From: a bacterium
GTDB lineage: Bacteria; UBA9089; CG2-30-40-21; SBAY01
NCBI GenBank assembly: GCA_040757115.1
Contig: JBFLYA010000245.1
Coordinates: forward strand, 1 to 5,559
Direction of reading: 5' to 3'
Length of the DNA stretch: 5,559 nt
Part shown: positions 1-5,395 of the stretch, piece after piece
How the letters are laid out: each line of letters opens with the position of its first letter
Numbering within the stretch: position 1 is the stretch's first letter
Made by a program: the position numbers and the translations under genes
Notes under the pieces: generated by a model
Told to the model about the DNA's origin: nothing
Databases searched by the model: none
What the model saw: the letters and a program-made list of their open reading frames with translations, nothing else

Positions 1-312
1 TTTATCTGGAGGCCAGGCATAGCGTATCCGCTCTCTCTTAGGATTATAAAGTGCTAAAAACGAATCTATCTCCTTTGCTACATCACTTACAGTTACCTTA
101 AATAATCCTCGTTTAGGTATGTTTATCCTGTAATAATCTATATCTTGCTTTGGGGCAATGTTATTACCCGTGATTACCTGACCTAATTCTATCTTCGTTG
201 CCTGATTAAAACTGTCATTCGGCTCAAAGAGATCTTGGGCAAAAGTCTTTGTGGCAAAAATACATGGGATAACTAATCCTACGAATACACTTAAAATCAA
301 ACTTTTTTTCAT
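1..312 (-). CDS. Secreted protein with PPC-like beta-sandwich domain, 5' part only
   Basis: The reading frame starts at the ATG at 312 and stays open to the window edge, giving 104 residues; the 3' end lies outside. An AGGAGG Shine-Dalgarno (323-328) sits 10 nt upstream and supports the start. Residues 1-25 form a Sec signal peptide: MKK, a hydrophobic core, and a T-F-A|Q cleavage site. The mature part opens with EPND (30-33), then an ATKIELGQ stretch, DIDYYRINIP (57-66) and SDVAKEIDSFLALYNP (76-91). This pattern matches the bacterial pre-peptidase C-terminal (PPC) fold, a small beta domain found in exported proteases and other secreted multidomain proteins. The domain usually aids secretion or binding and is not catalytic. 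The rest of the protein is unseen, so its enzymatic role, if any, is unknown. A lipoprotein is unlikely because the VIPC around Cys17 is a poor lipobox. The export call is firm; the PPC assignment is from motif memory. Confidence 0.8.
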   Translation of the reverse strand, partial: MKKSLILSVFVGLVIPCIFATKTFAQDLFEPNDSFNQATKIELGQVITGNNIAPKQDIDYYRINIPKRGLFKVTVSDVAKEIDSFLALYNPKRERIRYAWPPDK

Positions 313-531
313 TTTGTCTATTCCTCCTCGTATAATATAATATGAACACTCTCGGATAAATTTGAGCGTTGATTTTATTAGCCTTCACACACCTCGAATT
401 TTCCCTTCACCCCCAGTATTCCCCTCTTGAGAGGCTTATCGTTACCCACAAGTCCAAATATAGTTAATTGACAATTATCAATTAGCCATTATCAATTCAC
501 AATTAATATTTGATGTTAACAAAATTAACAA
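313..531. other. Non-coding gap with an AT-rich heptamer tract and a short palindrome
   Basis: No convincing gene is visible. The part next to the secreted-protein gene contains its Shine-Dalgarno and an AT-rich TATAATATAATAT stretch (331-343). That stretch resembles a -10 region but lies too close to the Shine-Dalgarno to be assigned with confidence. Around 421-435, CCTCT..AGAGG forms a 5-bp stem with a 2-nt loop, embedded in a C-rich stretch that reads like a dispersed-repeat relic. Positions 466-507 form a 7-bp-periodic tract, listed separately. Confidence 0.6.
466..507. repeat. Degenerate heptamer tandem tract, six units
   Basis: Six successive 7-mers run without a gap: AATTGAC, AATTATC, AATTAGC, CATTATC, AATTCAC and AATTAAT. 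The AATT core recurs every 7 bp and the last three bases vary. The pattern resembles short tandemly repeated heptamers known from several bacterial groups. It lies 24 bp from the end of the inverted-repeat unit at 532. Confidence 0.7.
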
Positions 532-743
532 GTAACTATTCACCACGAAGAGCACGAAGGGCAGGGAGATGTTACAGAACAAATCTCTTTATGCCTTCTT
601 TCAATCTTTCCACATTGAAATTTATCACTAGACCAACCTTGATATTTGCCAATTTCATATATGTTAATATTTGAGCTTCATGAATTCGATAATTCATCAA
701 ATTTCACTTCGTGCTCTCCGTGCCTTTCGTGGTGAATAGTTAC
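532..743. mobile_element. 212-bp inverted-repeat unit carrying a GxxExxY stub
   Basis: The left end (532-549) begins GTAACTATTCACCACGAA and the right end (726-743) is its exact reverse complement, giving 18-bp perfect terminal inverted repeats. Similarity continues imperfectly inward through GCACGAAGG/GCACGGAGAG-type words. The first 11 bases, GTAACTATTCA, are the same as the ends of the 1798-2149 unit, so the two belong to one family. The inside encodes only the C-terminal 41 residues of a GxxExxY protein. No target duplication is seen: the 8 bp on the left (ATTAACAA) and right (CTAATCGA) differ. The unit is therefore either old or was formed by internal deletion or recombination. No transposase is encoded, so it would be non-autonomous. 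Confidence 0.6.
572..697 (-). pseudogene. C-terminal remnant of a GxxExxY-family protein
   Basis: A 41-residue open frame runs from the ATG at 697 to the TAA at 572, with an in-frame TGA at 704-706 just upstream. The peptide includes HEAQILTYMKLANIKVGLV followed by INFNVERLKEGIKRFVL. This matches the last third of the GxxExxY family (normally about 125-130 residues), where an H-x-A-Q-L-x-x-Y-L segment precedes a V-G-L-L-I-N-F-N strand and a short R-F-x-L tail. The N-terminal part, including the GxxExxY motif, is absent; the frame runs straight into the inverted repeat. The function of the family is unknown, and its fold is thought to be nuclease-like. I see no Shine-Dalgarno, so I treat it as a relic rather than a small gene. 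Confidence 0.75.
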
Positions 744-745
744 CT

Positions 746-766
746 AATCGATAATTCACTAATTCG
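746..766. repeat. Short heptamer tract at the rpn 3' end
   Basis: AATCGAT, AATTCAC and TAATTCG follow each other in a 7-bp register between the end of the 532-743 unit and the stop codon of the Rpn gene, overlapping the last codons. The composition is similar to the tracts at 466-507 and 1775-1795. It is only three units long, so chance is possible. Confidence 0.35.
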
Positions 767-1757
767 CTAGTCTTACAACCCTATTTATTTCCTCTTCTGA
801 AAGTTCTGTTATCTCAGCAATCATCTCCAATTTAAACCCTTTTTTATACATCGATTTAGCTGTTTCTATTGCCTTCCTATATTCGCCTTGTTGTAATCCT
901 TGTTCTAATCCTTGTTGTAACCCTTGTTCTAATCCTTGTTGTAATCCTTGTTCTAATCCTTGTTGTAACCCTTGTTCTAATCCTTGTTGTAACCCTTGTT
1001 CTAATCCTTGTTGTAACCCTTGTTCTAATCCTTGTTCTAACCCTTTCTTTTCGGCATAAGAAATCGATGCCTTTTGAATATAGATGAAATCTTTCCTTTT
1101 ATGCTGTATCTCTAATTCTTTAGCACTCAGACCTGCTTGATTGGCTATCTCAAATGCCTTCTTTATCTCTTTACTCATCCCCAGTGTTTTGGGTATGTAA
1201 TTTAGCTTACCCGCATTTTTTATAAAATATATCCATTTATCCGTAATATCACTTAATTCACTTTCTTCCTTCTTGAATTTTGGCAACTCAATGAAGATTA
1301 ATTCAATATCTCCACTATATTCAACTAACTCCTCCTTCTCTATCAATCTGAAGTAACTGATGACCTTTGTCCACTCACTAAACATCTCAAAATCAGTAAT
1401 AGTGATAGCAATAATCGGGTTTAATAGATAAAATTCATCACCACATAAAAGTTGCGTAGAATATGCCTTCGCCGCATTGTAGAGAATCCTTTTTTCTAAT
1501 CCTTCATAATTTAATATCTGCATCTCAATAATTACGCCACTACCATCTGATAATATTGCCTTGACATCAACATAGGTATCTTTCATCCCTTTAAGTAACG
1601 GTATCTGATATGGGTCAACTATGGTTAAATCTTCAATAATGCTTCCATCTTTGAATTTAACCACGGAGTTTATAAAGTTTATAAGTATATCTTTTGATTG
1701 TTTACTTCCAAATACCTTTTTAAAGGCAAAGTCTGTTTTTACATCTAAAAACTGCAT
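759..1757 (-). CDS. Rpn family recombination-promoting nuclease / putative PD-(D/E)XK transposase
   Basis: The protein is 332 residues with an ATG at 1757 and a strong Shine-Dalgarno, AAGGAGGAA (1765-1773). The N-terminus has the family signature D-x-A-F-K-K-V-F-G (residues 9-17). A PD-(D/E)XK-type active site is visible as D64 in YVDVKAIL and E78-M-Q80 in GVIIEMQIL, followed by the helix KRILYNAAKAYSTQL (89-103). Rpn proteins are Mg-dependent DNA nucleases that raise recombination in E. coli and are widely labelled putative transposases. Residues 239-290 are 13 uninterrupted G-L-(E/Q)-Q tetrapeptides, extending the glycine-rich repeat often seen in this family. A helical tail follows (291-332) with KAIETAKSMYKKGFKLEMIA and ITELSEEEINRV, the usual C-terminal motif of the family. 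The frame and catalytic residues look intact. The gene is monocistronic and sits between two inverted-repeat units; one of them inserted 33 bp upstream of the start codon. No clear promoter is visible. Confidence 0.93.
   Translation of the reverse strand: MQFLDVKTDFAFKKVFGSKQSKDILINFINSVVKFKDGSIIEDLTIVDPYQIPLLKGMKDTYVDVKAILSDGSGVIIEMQILNYEGLEKRILYNAAKAYSTQLLCGDEFYLLNPIIAITITDFEMFSEWTKVISYFRLIEKEELVEYSGDIELIFIELPKFKKEESELSDITDKWIYFIKNAGKLNYIPKTLGMSKEIKKAFEIANQAGLSAKELEIQHKRKDFIYIQKASISYAEKKGLEQGLEQGLQQGLEQGLQQGLEQGLQQGLEQGLQQGLEQGLQQGLEQGLQQGEYRKAIETAKSMYKKGFKLEMIAEITELSEEEINRVVRLAN
888..1043. repeat. In-frame 12/24-bp minisatellite encoding GLEQ/GLQQ
   Basis: The tract is 156 bp, or thirteen 12-bp units, mostly alternating between an E form and a Q form so that the higher-order period is 24 bp. 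On the coding strand the units are G-L-E-Q and G-L-Q-Q; the first two units are both GLEQ, then strict alternation begins. Near-identity between units at the DNA level, including synonymous sites, points to recent expansion by slippage or unequal recombination. Gain or loss of units keeps the frame. Confidence 0.92.
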
Positions 1758-1774
1758 ATTTTTATTCCTCCTTG

Positions 1775-1795
1775 AATTCGTATTTCGTAATTTGT
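1775..1795. repeat. Heptamer tract in the rpn leader, overlapping the element target site
   Basis: AATTCGT, ATTTCGT and AATTTGT are consecutive 7-mers between the rpn Shine-Dalgarno and the inserted unit. The 8-bp target duplication (1790-1797) starts inside the last heptamer. Confidence 0.45.
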
Positions 1796-1797
1796 AG
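1790..1797. repeat. Left target-site duplication, ATTTGTAG
   Basis: ATTTGTAG lies directly against the first base of the left terminal inverted repeat. The identical 8-mer lies directly against the last base of the right one (2150-2157). Confidence 0.75.
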
Positions 1798-2149
1798 GTA
1801 ACTATTCAGCCACAGATGGATACAGATGAAACACTGATTTTATTTTTTTATCCCTGCTAATCCGCCTCGATCAGATTACTATTCGCCAACCATAACTCCT
1901 GTGTATTTTACTTTAATTGGGTATTCCAATTCTGGTGAATATTTCCAGGCTAATAATTCAATCTATTATGTTTTTTGATAAACTCTTTCCCAAAAAGCAT
2001 AACCAAAATATTGTAGACTTCAAATGCACATCCTCAGTTCTTTTTTCATATTTTAAACTCATTCTATTTCATCCGTGTTAATCCGTGTCCATCAGTGGCT
2101 GAATAATTACATTTTTATATTCTTTGTGTCTTGGTGGCTGAATAGTTAC
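1798..2149. mobile_element. 352-bp MITE-like unit with 16-bp TIRs and an 8-bp target duplication
   Basis: The left end (1798-1813) reads GTAACTATTCAGCCAC and the right end (2134-2149) is its exact reverse complement. An identical 8-bp direct repeat, ATTTGTAG, abuts both ends. A second copy of the right terminus, with one mismatch, lies inside at 2095-2110. Past the terminus the left arm continues imperfectly (about 40 bp) into this inner copy through CAC(A/G)GAT-type words, so the right end appears partly duplicated. The interior carries a decayed GxxExxY gene and nothing resembling a transposase, so movement would need help in trans. The shared 11-bp terminus with the 532-743 unit defines a small family. 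Confidence 0.75.
1879..2062 (-). pseudogene. Frameshifted GxxExxY-family pseudogene
   Basis: Reading leftward from the ATG at 2062 gives MSLKYEKRTEDVHL, matching the family's K-Y-E-x-L-T-E start. One frame over comes AFEVYNIL. After a one-base deletion comes GYAFWERVYQKT, which corresponds to the defining G-x-x-E-x-x-Y helix with the last Gly changed to Ala. Further on, in another frame, ELLAWKYSPELEYPIKVKY and TGVMVGE match the Y-P-I-x-V-x-Y-x-G-x-x-V-G-E strand region. Stops (TAG, TAA) follow at once. The normal C-terminal third is missing. Order and spacing agree with the family, so the assignment is strong although no frame is intact. It is enclosed by the inverted repeats of the 1798-2149 unit. 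Confidence 0.75.
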
Positions 2150-2157
2150 ATTTGTAG
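2150..2157. repeat. Right target-site duplication, ATTTGTAG
   Basis: Exact copy of the 8-mer at 1790-1797, abutting the outer end of the right terminal inverted repeat. Confidence 0.75.
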
Positions 2158-2350
2158 AATGAATAACAAACAATGAACTGGACTTTCGTAAATTTTATGC
2201 TCCTATTGAGGCTATCTAAAGCTCTCTTTATCCTTATCAATCTGTTTATTTTGTTCAAAGATGGCAAAATTAGACTCAAAAGCCTGATGATTTTTTTGCA
2301 ACTTATCCTTTGAAGTTGAGTTGATAAAAAATGTTTTACCTATTTTCTTC
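2158..2350. other. Intergenic stretch with no supported gene
   Basis: No intact gene is seen between the inserted unit and the CTTTG-type repeat. On the minus strand a frame without any ATG is open from about 2358 to a TAG at 2212. It includes KDKLQKNHQAFESNFAIFEQ and then NKQIDKDKESFR, which looks helical and protein-like. It could be the tail of a decayed gene, but I do not recognise a family, and its length is within chance for AT-rich DNA. Confidence 0.45.
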
Positions 2351-2446
2351 CCTTTGTGTCCTTTGCGTTACTACTTTGTGCCCTTTGCGATTTATCCTTT
2401 TTTAATCGCAAAGAACACAAAGAAATCAACCGCAAAGAACGCAAAG
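2351..2446. repeat. Imperfect long inverted repeat of CTTTG(T/C)G words
   Basis: The inner arms at 2374-2392 and 2404-2422 pair at 17 of 19 positions around an 11-nt loop. The outer arms at 2352-2370 and 2428-2446 pair at about 15 of 19. Each arm is built from CTTTGTG or CTTTGCG words, related in style to the CACAAAG and CACGAAG words inside the two mobile units. It is downstream of ctpA on the transcribed strand, but no T-run follows the stem, so it is not a typical intrinsic terminator. More likely it is another dispersed-repeat copy. Confidence 0.7.
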
Positions 2447-2514
2447 ATTAAAGGCAAAAGAAATCATAAAAAATTCACGAAACACCAGTTTATACAAAAC
2501 TTTGCTTGTATTTA

Positions 2515-4047
2515 CTAAAGTTTTTTTGAGGTCTTCATATTATTAAATATCTGTGAAGCAGTAAGAATATCCACTGCTCGTTGAAGTTGCGTGTCTAAAA
2601 TCAGGTCATAAACAGGTTCCTTTTTTAACTCCTTTTTTCTGATTTCTATATCTATCTTTTTCTTAAGGAGCACTTCTTTTATTTTTATCCCATCTTTTTC
2701 TAAATTAGCCAGTAGTTCTTTCATATCATCTTCTGTATATGGATTATGTTCTTCAATAAATTTTTTTACATACCCTTCTTTTTCTATCTTATTAAACATC
2801 TCTGCATCTTCCTTACTTAATTCATATTCTTCGGCAGTAATATCAGGAATGATTCCTTTATCATGGATAGATTTACCTGAAGGTGTATAGTATTTAGCCG
2901 TAGTGAGGGCTATGCCGGAGTTATCTGCGAGTGAAATAACTGTTTGCACTGAGGCTTTTCCAAAACTTGGCAAACCAACGATAACTCCTCGTGGGGGAGC
3001 AACTCTTCTTTTAACAAGCCATTTTTCTGATTCTATCTCATTAATAGAAATATCCTCTTTATTCTCAAGCAATTTAGCCCATTTATCATATTCTACCTTA
3101 TTAGTGATTAAAAATTTCTCATATTGTGGGTCTTGAATAGCTCCAGCAACAATTTCTGAACCACTGGCACTCCCATGGTTAATTAAAACTACCATTGGAT
3201 AATCACCATCCAGCCCTGAATCTGTTGCCTGATAATCTTGATTCATTTGTGGAATGCGACCATTAATGGAAACAATCAATTTCTTATCGGATAAAAATTC
3301 ATCCGTCACTGCCACGGCTGAATCTAATAACCCACCCGGATTATTTCTTAAATCTAAGATTAAACTCTTCATATCCTTTTCTTTTAACTTTAAAAGGGCA
3401 TTATGGAATTCATCTGGTGTCTTTTGATTAAAATTAGTTATCCGAATATAACCCATATCTTTCTTAATCATATCATATTTAACACTTTCGATTTTGATTA
3501 TATCACGAATAATCGTAAATTTAAGCCATTCTTTTTCACCTTCCCTTTCAACGCTAATCGTAACTTCTGTTCCCTTAGGACCTCTTAATTTTCCAACCGC
3601 CTCAAATAAGGTAATATCTTTTGTTGTAACTCCATCAATCTCCATAATTTTATCACCTGCTTTAACGCCCGCCAGTGCCGCTGGTGTTTCCTCAATCGGT
3701 GAAATAACCGTTAATTGATTATCTTTAAGACCAATAACAATTCCTACTCCACCAAATTCACCTTCTGTCTCCACTTTCATCTCTTTATATGATTCTGGGG
3801 TCATAAATCGTGTATGTGGGTCATTCAAACTTTTTAATAAGCCGCTAATGGCTCCATAGATTAAATCCTTTGACTTAACTTTATCAATATCCACATATTG
3901 AGTCTGGACAATAGAGAGTGCCTGGGTAAAAAGCCGTATGTCATCATACATTTGTTGATTTTTATCGGATGATGACCTGCTATCTCCGACTATTAGTCCT
4001 AAAAATGTTAGCCCAACAATTAACCACAATATTTTCTTACGAAACAT
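2515..4047 (-). CDS. ctpA: S41 family C-terminal processing peptidase (CtpA-type, PDZ domain)
   Basis: The protein is 510 residues with an ATG at 4047 and an AAGGAGGAT Shine-Dalgarno (4051-4059) 5 nt away. Residues 6-21 form a hydrophobic signal or anchor segment, so the enzyme acts outside the cytoplasmic membrane. The family N-terminal region follows (AISGLLKSLNDPHTRFMTP, 66-84). A PDZ domain spans about 96-182 (GEFGGVGIVIG, then SPIEETPAALAGVKAGDKI), and the tail-specific protease core comes after it (LILDLRNNPGGLL, 229-241). Ser295 in GSASGSEIVAGAIQD is the expected nucleophile; Lys364 in SFGKASVQ and Gln368 complete the usual Ser-Lys-Gln site. Ser and Lys are 69 residues apart instead of about 25, because roughly 45 lysine/glutamate-rich residues (307-351) are inserted. 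The usual FGKG is FGKA here. GIALTTAKYYTPSGKSI (378-394) and the terminal D-x-Q-L-Q-R-A helix are standard. Such proteases trim C-termini of envelope proteins. The gene has its own strong promoter. Confidence 0.93.
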   Translation of the reverse strand: MFRKKILWLIVGLTFLGLIVGDSRSSSDKNQQMYDDIRLFTQALSIVQTQYVDIDKVKSKDLIYGAISGLLKSLNDPHTRFMTPESYKEMKVETEGEFGGVGIVIGLKDNQLTVISPIEETPAALAGVKAGDKIMEIDGVTTKDITLFEAVGKLRGPKGTEVTISVEREGEKEWLKFTIIRDIIKIESVKYDMIKKDMGYIRITNFNQKTPDEFHNALLKLKEKDMKSLILDLRNNPGGLLDSAVAVTDEFLSDKKLIVSINGRIPQMNQDYQATDSGLDGDYPMVVLINHGSASGSEIVAGAIQDPQYEKFLITNKVEYDKWAKLLENKEDISINEIESEKWLVKRRVAPPRGVIVGLPSFGKASVQTVISLADNSGIALTTAKYYTPSGKSIHDKGIIPDITAEEYELSKEDAEMFNKIEKEGYVKKFIEEHNPYTEDDMKELLANLEKDGIKIKEVLLKKKIDIEIRKKELKKEPVYDLILDTQLQRAVDILTASQIFNNMKTSKKL

Positions 4048-4107
4048 CTTATCCTCCTTACAAAAAAACTCTCTTTATTTATATTATCGACAAAATATAA
4101 CGATTTC

Positions 4108-4136
4108 ATTATACCCTATAATTATATTTATGTCAA
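4108..4136 (-). promoter_or_regulatory. Consensus sigma-70 promoter of ctpA
   Basis: On the minus strand TTGACA (4131-4136) is followed by exactly 17 nt and TATAAT (4108-4113), matching consensus at all 12 positions. Transcription would start near 4101, leaving a leader of about 54 nt before the ctpA ATG. The promoter lies in the gap after moeA, so ctpA is transcribed independently of it. Confidence 0.9.
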
Positions 4137-4137
4137 C

Positions 4138-4152
4138 AAAAAAAATTTTTTT
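4138..4152 (-). promoter_or_regulatory. A/T tract upstream of the ctpA -35, possible UP element
   Basis: Eight A followed by seven T (plus strand) lie immediately upstream of the -35 hexamer, within the region bound by RNA polymerase alpha C-terminal domains. The tract also directly follows the moeA stop codon. It has no GC stem, so it is a poor terminator. Confidence 0.45.
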
Positions 4153-4157
4153 CAAAC

Positions 4158-5372
4158 TTAATACCCCATTCTAAATGGTTCGACCCACACCTCATCTCCT
4201 TCTCTAATTTCATTTTGCTCTGGTAAAATCATCATCAAGCAATTAGCCACTAACATGGAAGAAAGTATCCCAGAACCTTGAGGACCGGTTGTGGTCACTT
4301 CCCAGCCATCTTTTCCTTGCGAAAGTATCCCCCTTAGAAATTCTGTTCGATTATCCTTTTTAGTCCTTTGAAATTTAGCCTTAGCTTTAAACTGGATAAT
4401 TTTATCATAATCTTTATAACCAGCCATTTTCAAAAGGGCACATCGGACAAATTTAATAAAACTCACCATTACCGAAACAGGATTACCCGGCAAACCAAAG
4501 AAGTAACAATTACCAATCTTGCCAAATGAAACAGGTTTTCCTGGTTTTACATTCACCTGCCAGAATTCCAGATTACCCAATTCATTTACTACTTCTTTTA
4601 CTAAATCATACTGGCCTACCGAAACACCACCAGAGGTAATGATAGCATCTGCTTTATTACTTGCCTGGGCGAATTTCTTCTTTAAAACATCTTTATCATC
4701 TCTGATAATGCTTAGATCAATTATTTCTACCCCCAATTGTGTTAGTAATCCCATTAAAGTGTATCGATTGCTATCGTATTTTTTGCCTGATGGTCGTTTT
4801 TCTCCAGGCAGAAGGAGTTCATCGCCGGTGGAAGCAATGGCAACCGTTAATTTTCTAAAGGCATTTATAGTTGTATATCCCATTGCGGCTAACATCCCCA
4901 TTTCTTGTGGTTTAATCCAGGTACCTTTGTCTAATATCAGGTTACCCTGTTTAATATCTTCACCTTGAAATCGGATATTAGCCCATTTTTTAGCGGCTTT
5001 TGGGGGAATAGTTACCCACTCACCTTCCTGACCTGTCACTTCTTGAATAACGACTGTATCGGCTCCTTCAGGGAGGGTAGCACCTGTCATAATCCTAACT
5101 GCTTGTCCCTCTTCAATCTTTTTATCAAAATACCCTCCTGCGGGTAACTCACCAATTACCTTTAATCTTGAGGGGGCTATTTCACTAATATCCTCGTATT
5201 GAATGGCATAACCATCCATTGCTGAATCATTATGAGATGGAATATCAAAAGGAGCGATTATATCTACGGCAAGAATTCGATTTAATGATGCGACAATCTT
5301 AATTTCATCAGTTTCTTTAACCGTCACAACAGTTTCCAGTATTTTTGTTTTTGCCTCTTCAAATGAAATCAA
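4158..5372 (-). CDS. moeA: Molybdopterin molybdenumtransferase MoeA
   Basis: MoeA inserts molybdate into adenylylated molybdopterin in the last step of molybdenum cofactor synthesis, in the cytoplasm. I choose the TTG at 5372 (404 residues, starting ISFEEAKTKI as MoeA proteins usually do). AAAGGA lies 9-10 nt upstream, and the promoter -10 box covers the alternative TTG at 5396. Numbering from the 5372 start: SAMDGYAI (50-57) is the domain I/III signature. GELPAGG (74-80) and RIMTGATLPEGAD (93-105) form the next conserved blocks. STGDELLLPG (181-190), the RDD near 225, ITSGGVSVGQYD (245-256), VKPGKPVSFG (275-284) and FGLPGNPVSVMVSF (292-305) make up the MoCF-biosynthesis domain. The acidic residues corresponding to E. 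coli Glu188, Asp228 and Asp259 are present. Domain IV (about 327-400) ends the protein. Length is normal. No other cofactor gene is in view. Confidence 0.95.
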   Translation of the reverse strand: MISFEEAKTKILETVVTVKETDEIKIVASLNRILAVDIIAPFDIPSHNDSAMDGYAIQYEDISEIAPSRLKVIGELPAGGYFDKKIEEGQAVRIMTGATLPEGADTVVIQEVTGQEGEWVTIPPKAAKKWANIRFQGEDIKQGNLILDKGTWIKPQEMGMLAAMGYTTINAFRKLTVAIASTGDELLLPGEKRPSGKKYDSNRYTLMGLLTQLGVEIIDLSIIRDDKDVLKKKFAQASNKADAIITSGGVSVGQYDLVKEVVNELGNLEFWQVNVKPGKPVSFGKIGNCYFFGLPGNPVSVMVSFIKFVRCALLKMAGYKDYDKIIQFKAKAKFQRTKKDNRTEFLRGILSQGKDGWEVTTTGPQGSGILSSMLVANCLMMILPEQNEIREGDEVWVEPFRMGY

Positions 5373-5395
5373 TTTTAAATATCCTTTTGCAGGCA

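Noticed and set aside
313-345. Sigma-70 -10 box for the secreted-protein gene in the TATAATATAATAT stretch
   Set aside because: Any -10 placed there would put the transcription start inside or beside the Shine-Dalgarno, and no good -35 lies 16-18 bp upstream.
524-751. Target duplication around the 532-743 unit
   Set aside because: ATTAACAA and CTAATCGA agree at only 4 of 8 positions, and no other adjacent direct repeat was found.
869-1087. Plus-strand open frame rich in V, L and I
   Set aside because: It is the antisense reading of the GLEQ/GLQQ minisatellite; its low complexity mirrors the repeat, and it lacks family features.
532-2149. Composite transposon with the outermost termini as ends
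   Set aside because: The outer flanks (ATTAACAA and ATTTGTAG) do not match, whereas the 1798-2149 unit alone has a perfect duplication, so independent insertion is simpler.
2374-2422. Intrinsic terminator of ctpA
   Set aside because: The stem is strong, but on the transcribed minus strand no run of T follows it; the only T/A run is in the loop.
2321-2518. Plus-strand open frame of 65 codons
   Set aside because: It reads through the CTTTG-type inverted repeat, and its composition (K, N, F, P and C blocks) follows the repeat words rather than a protein family.
4519-5147. Plus-strand open frames opposite moeA
   Set aside because: They are shadows of the well-conserved moeA frame, with no Shine-Dalgarno and no protein-like motifs.
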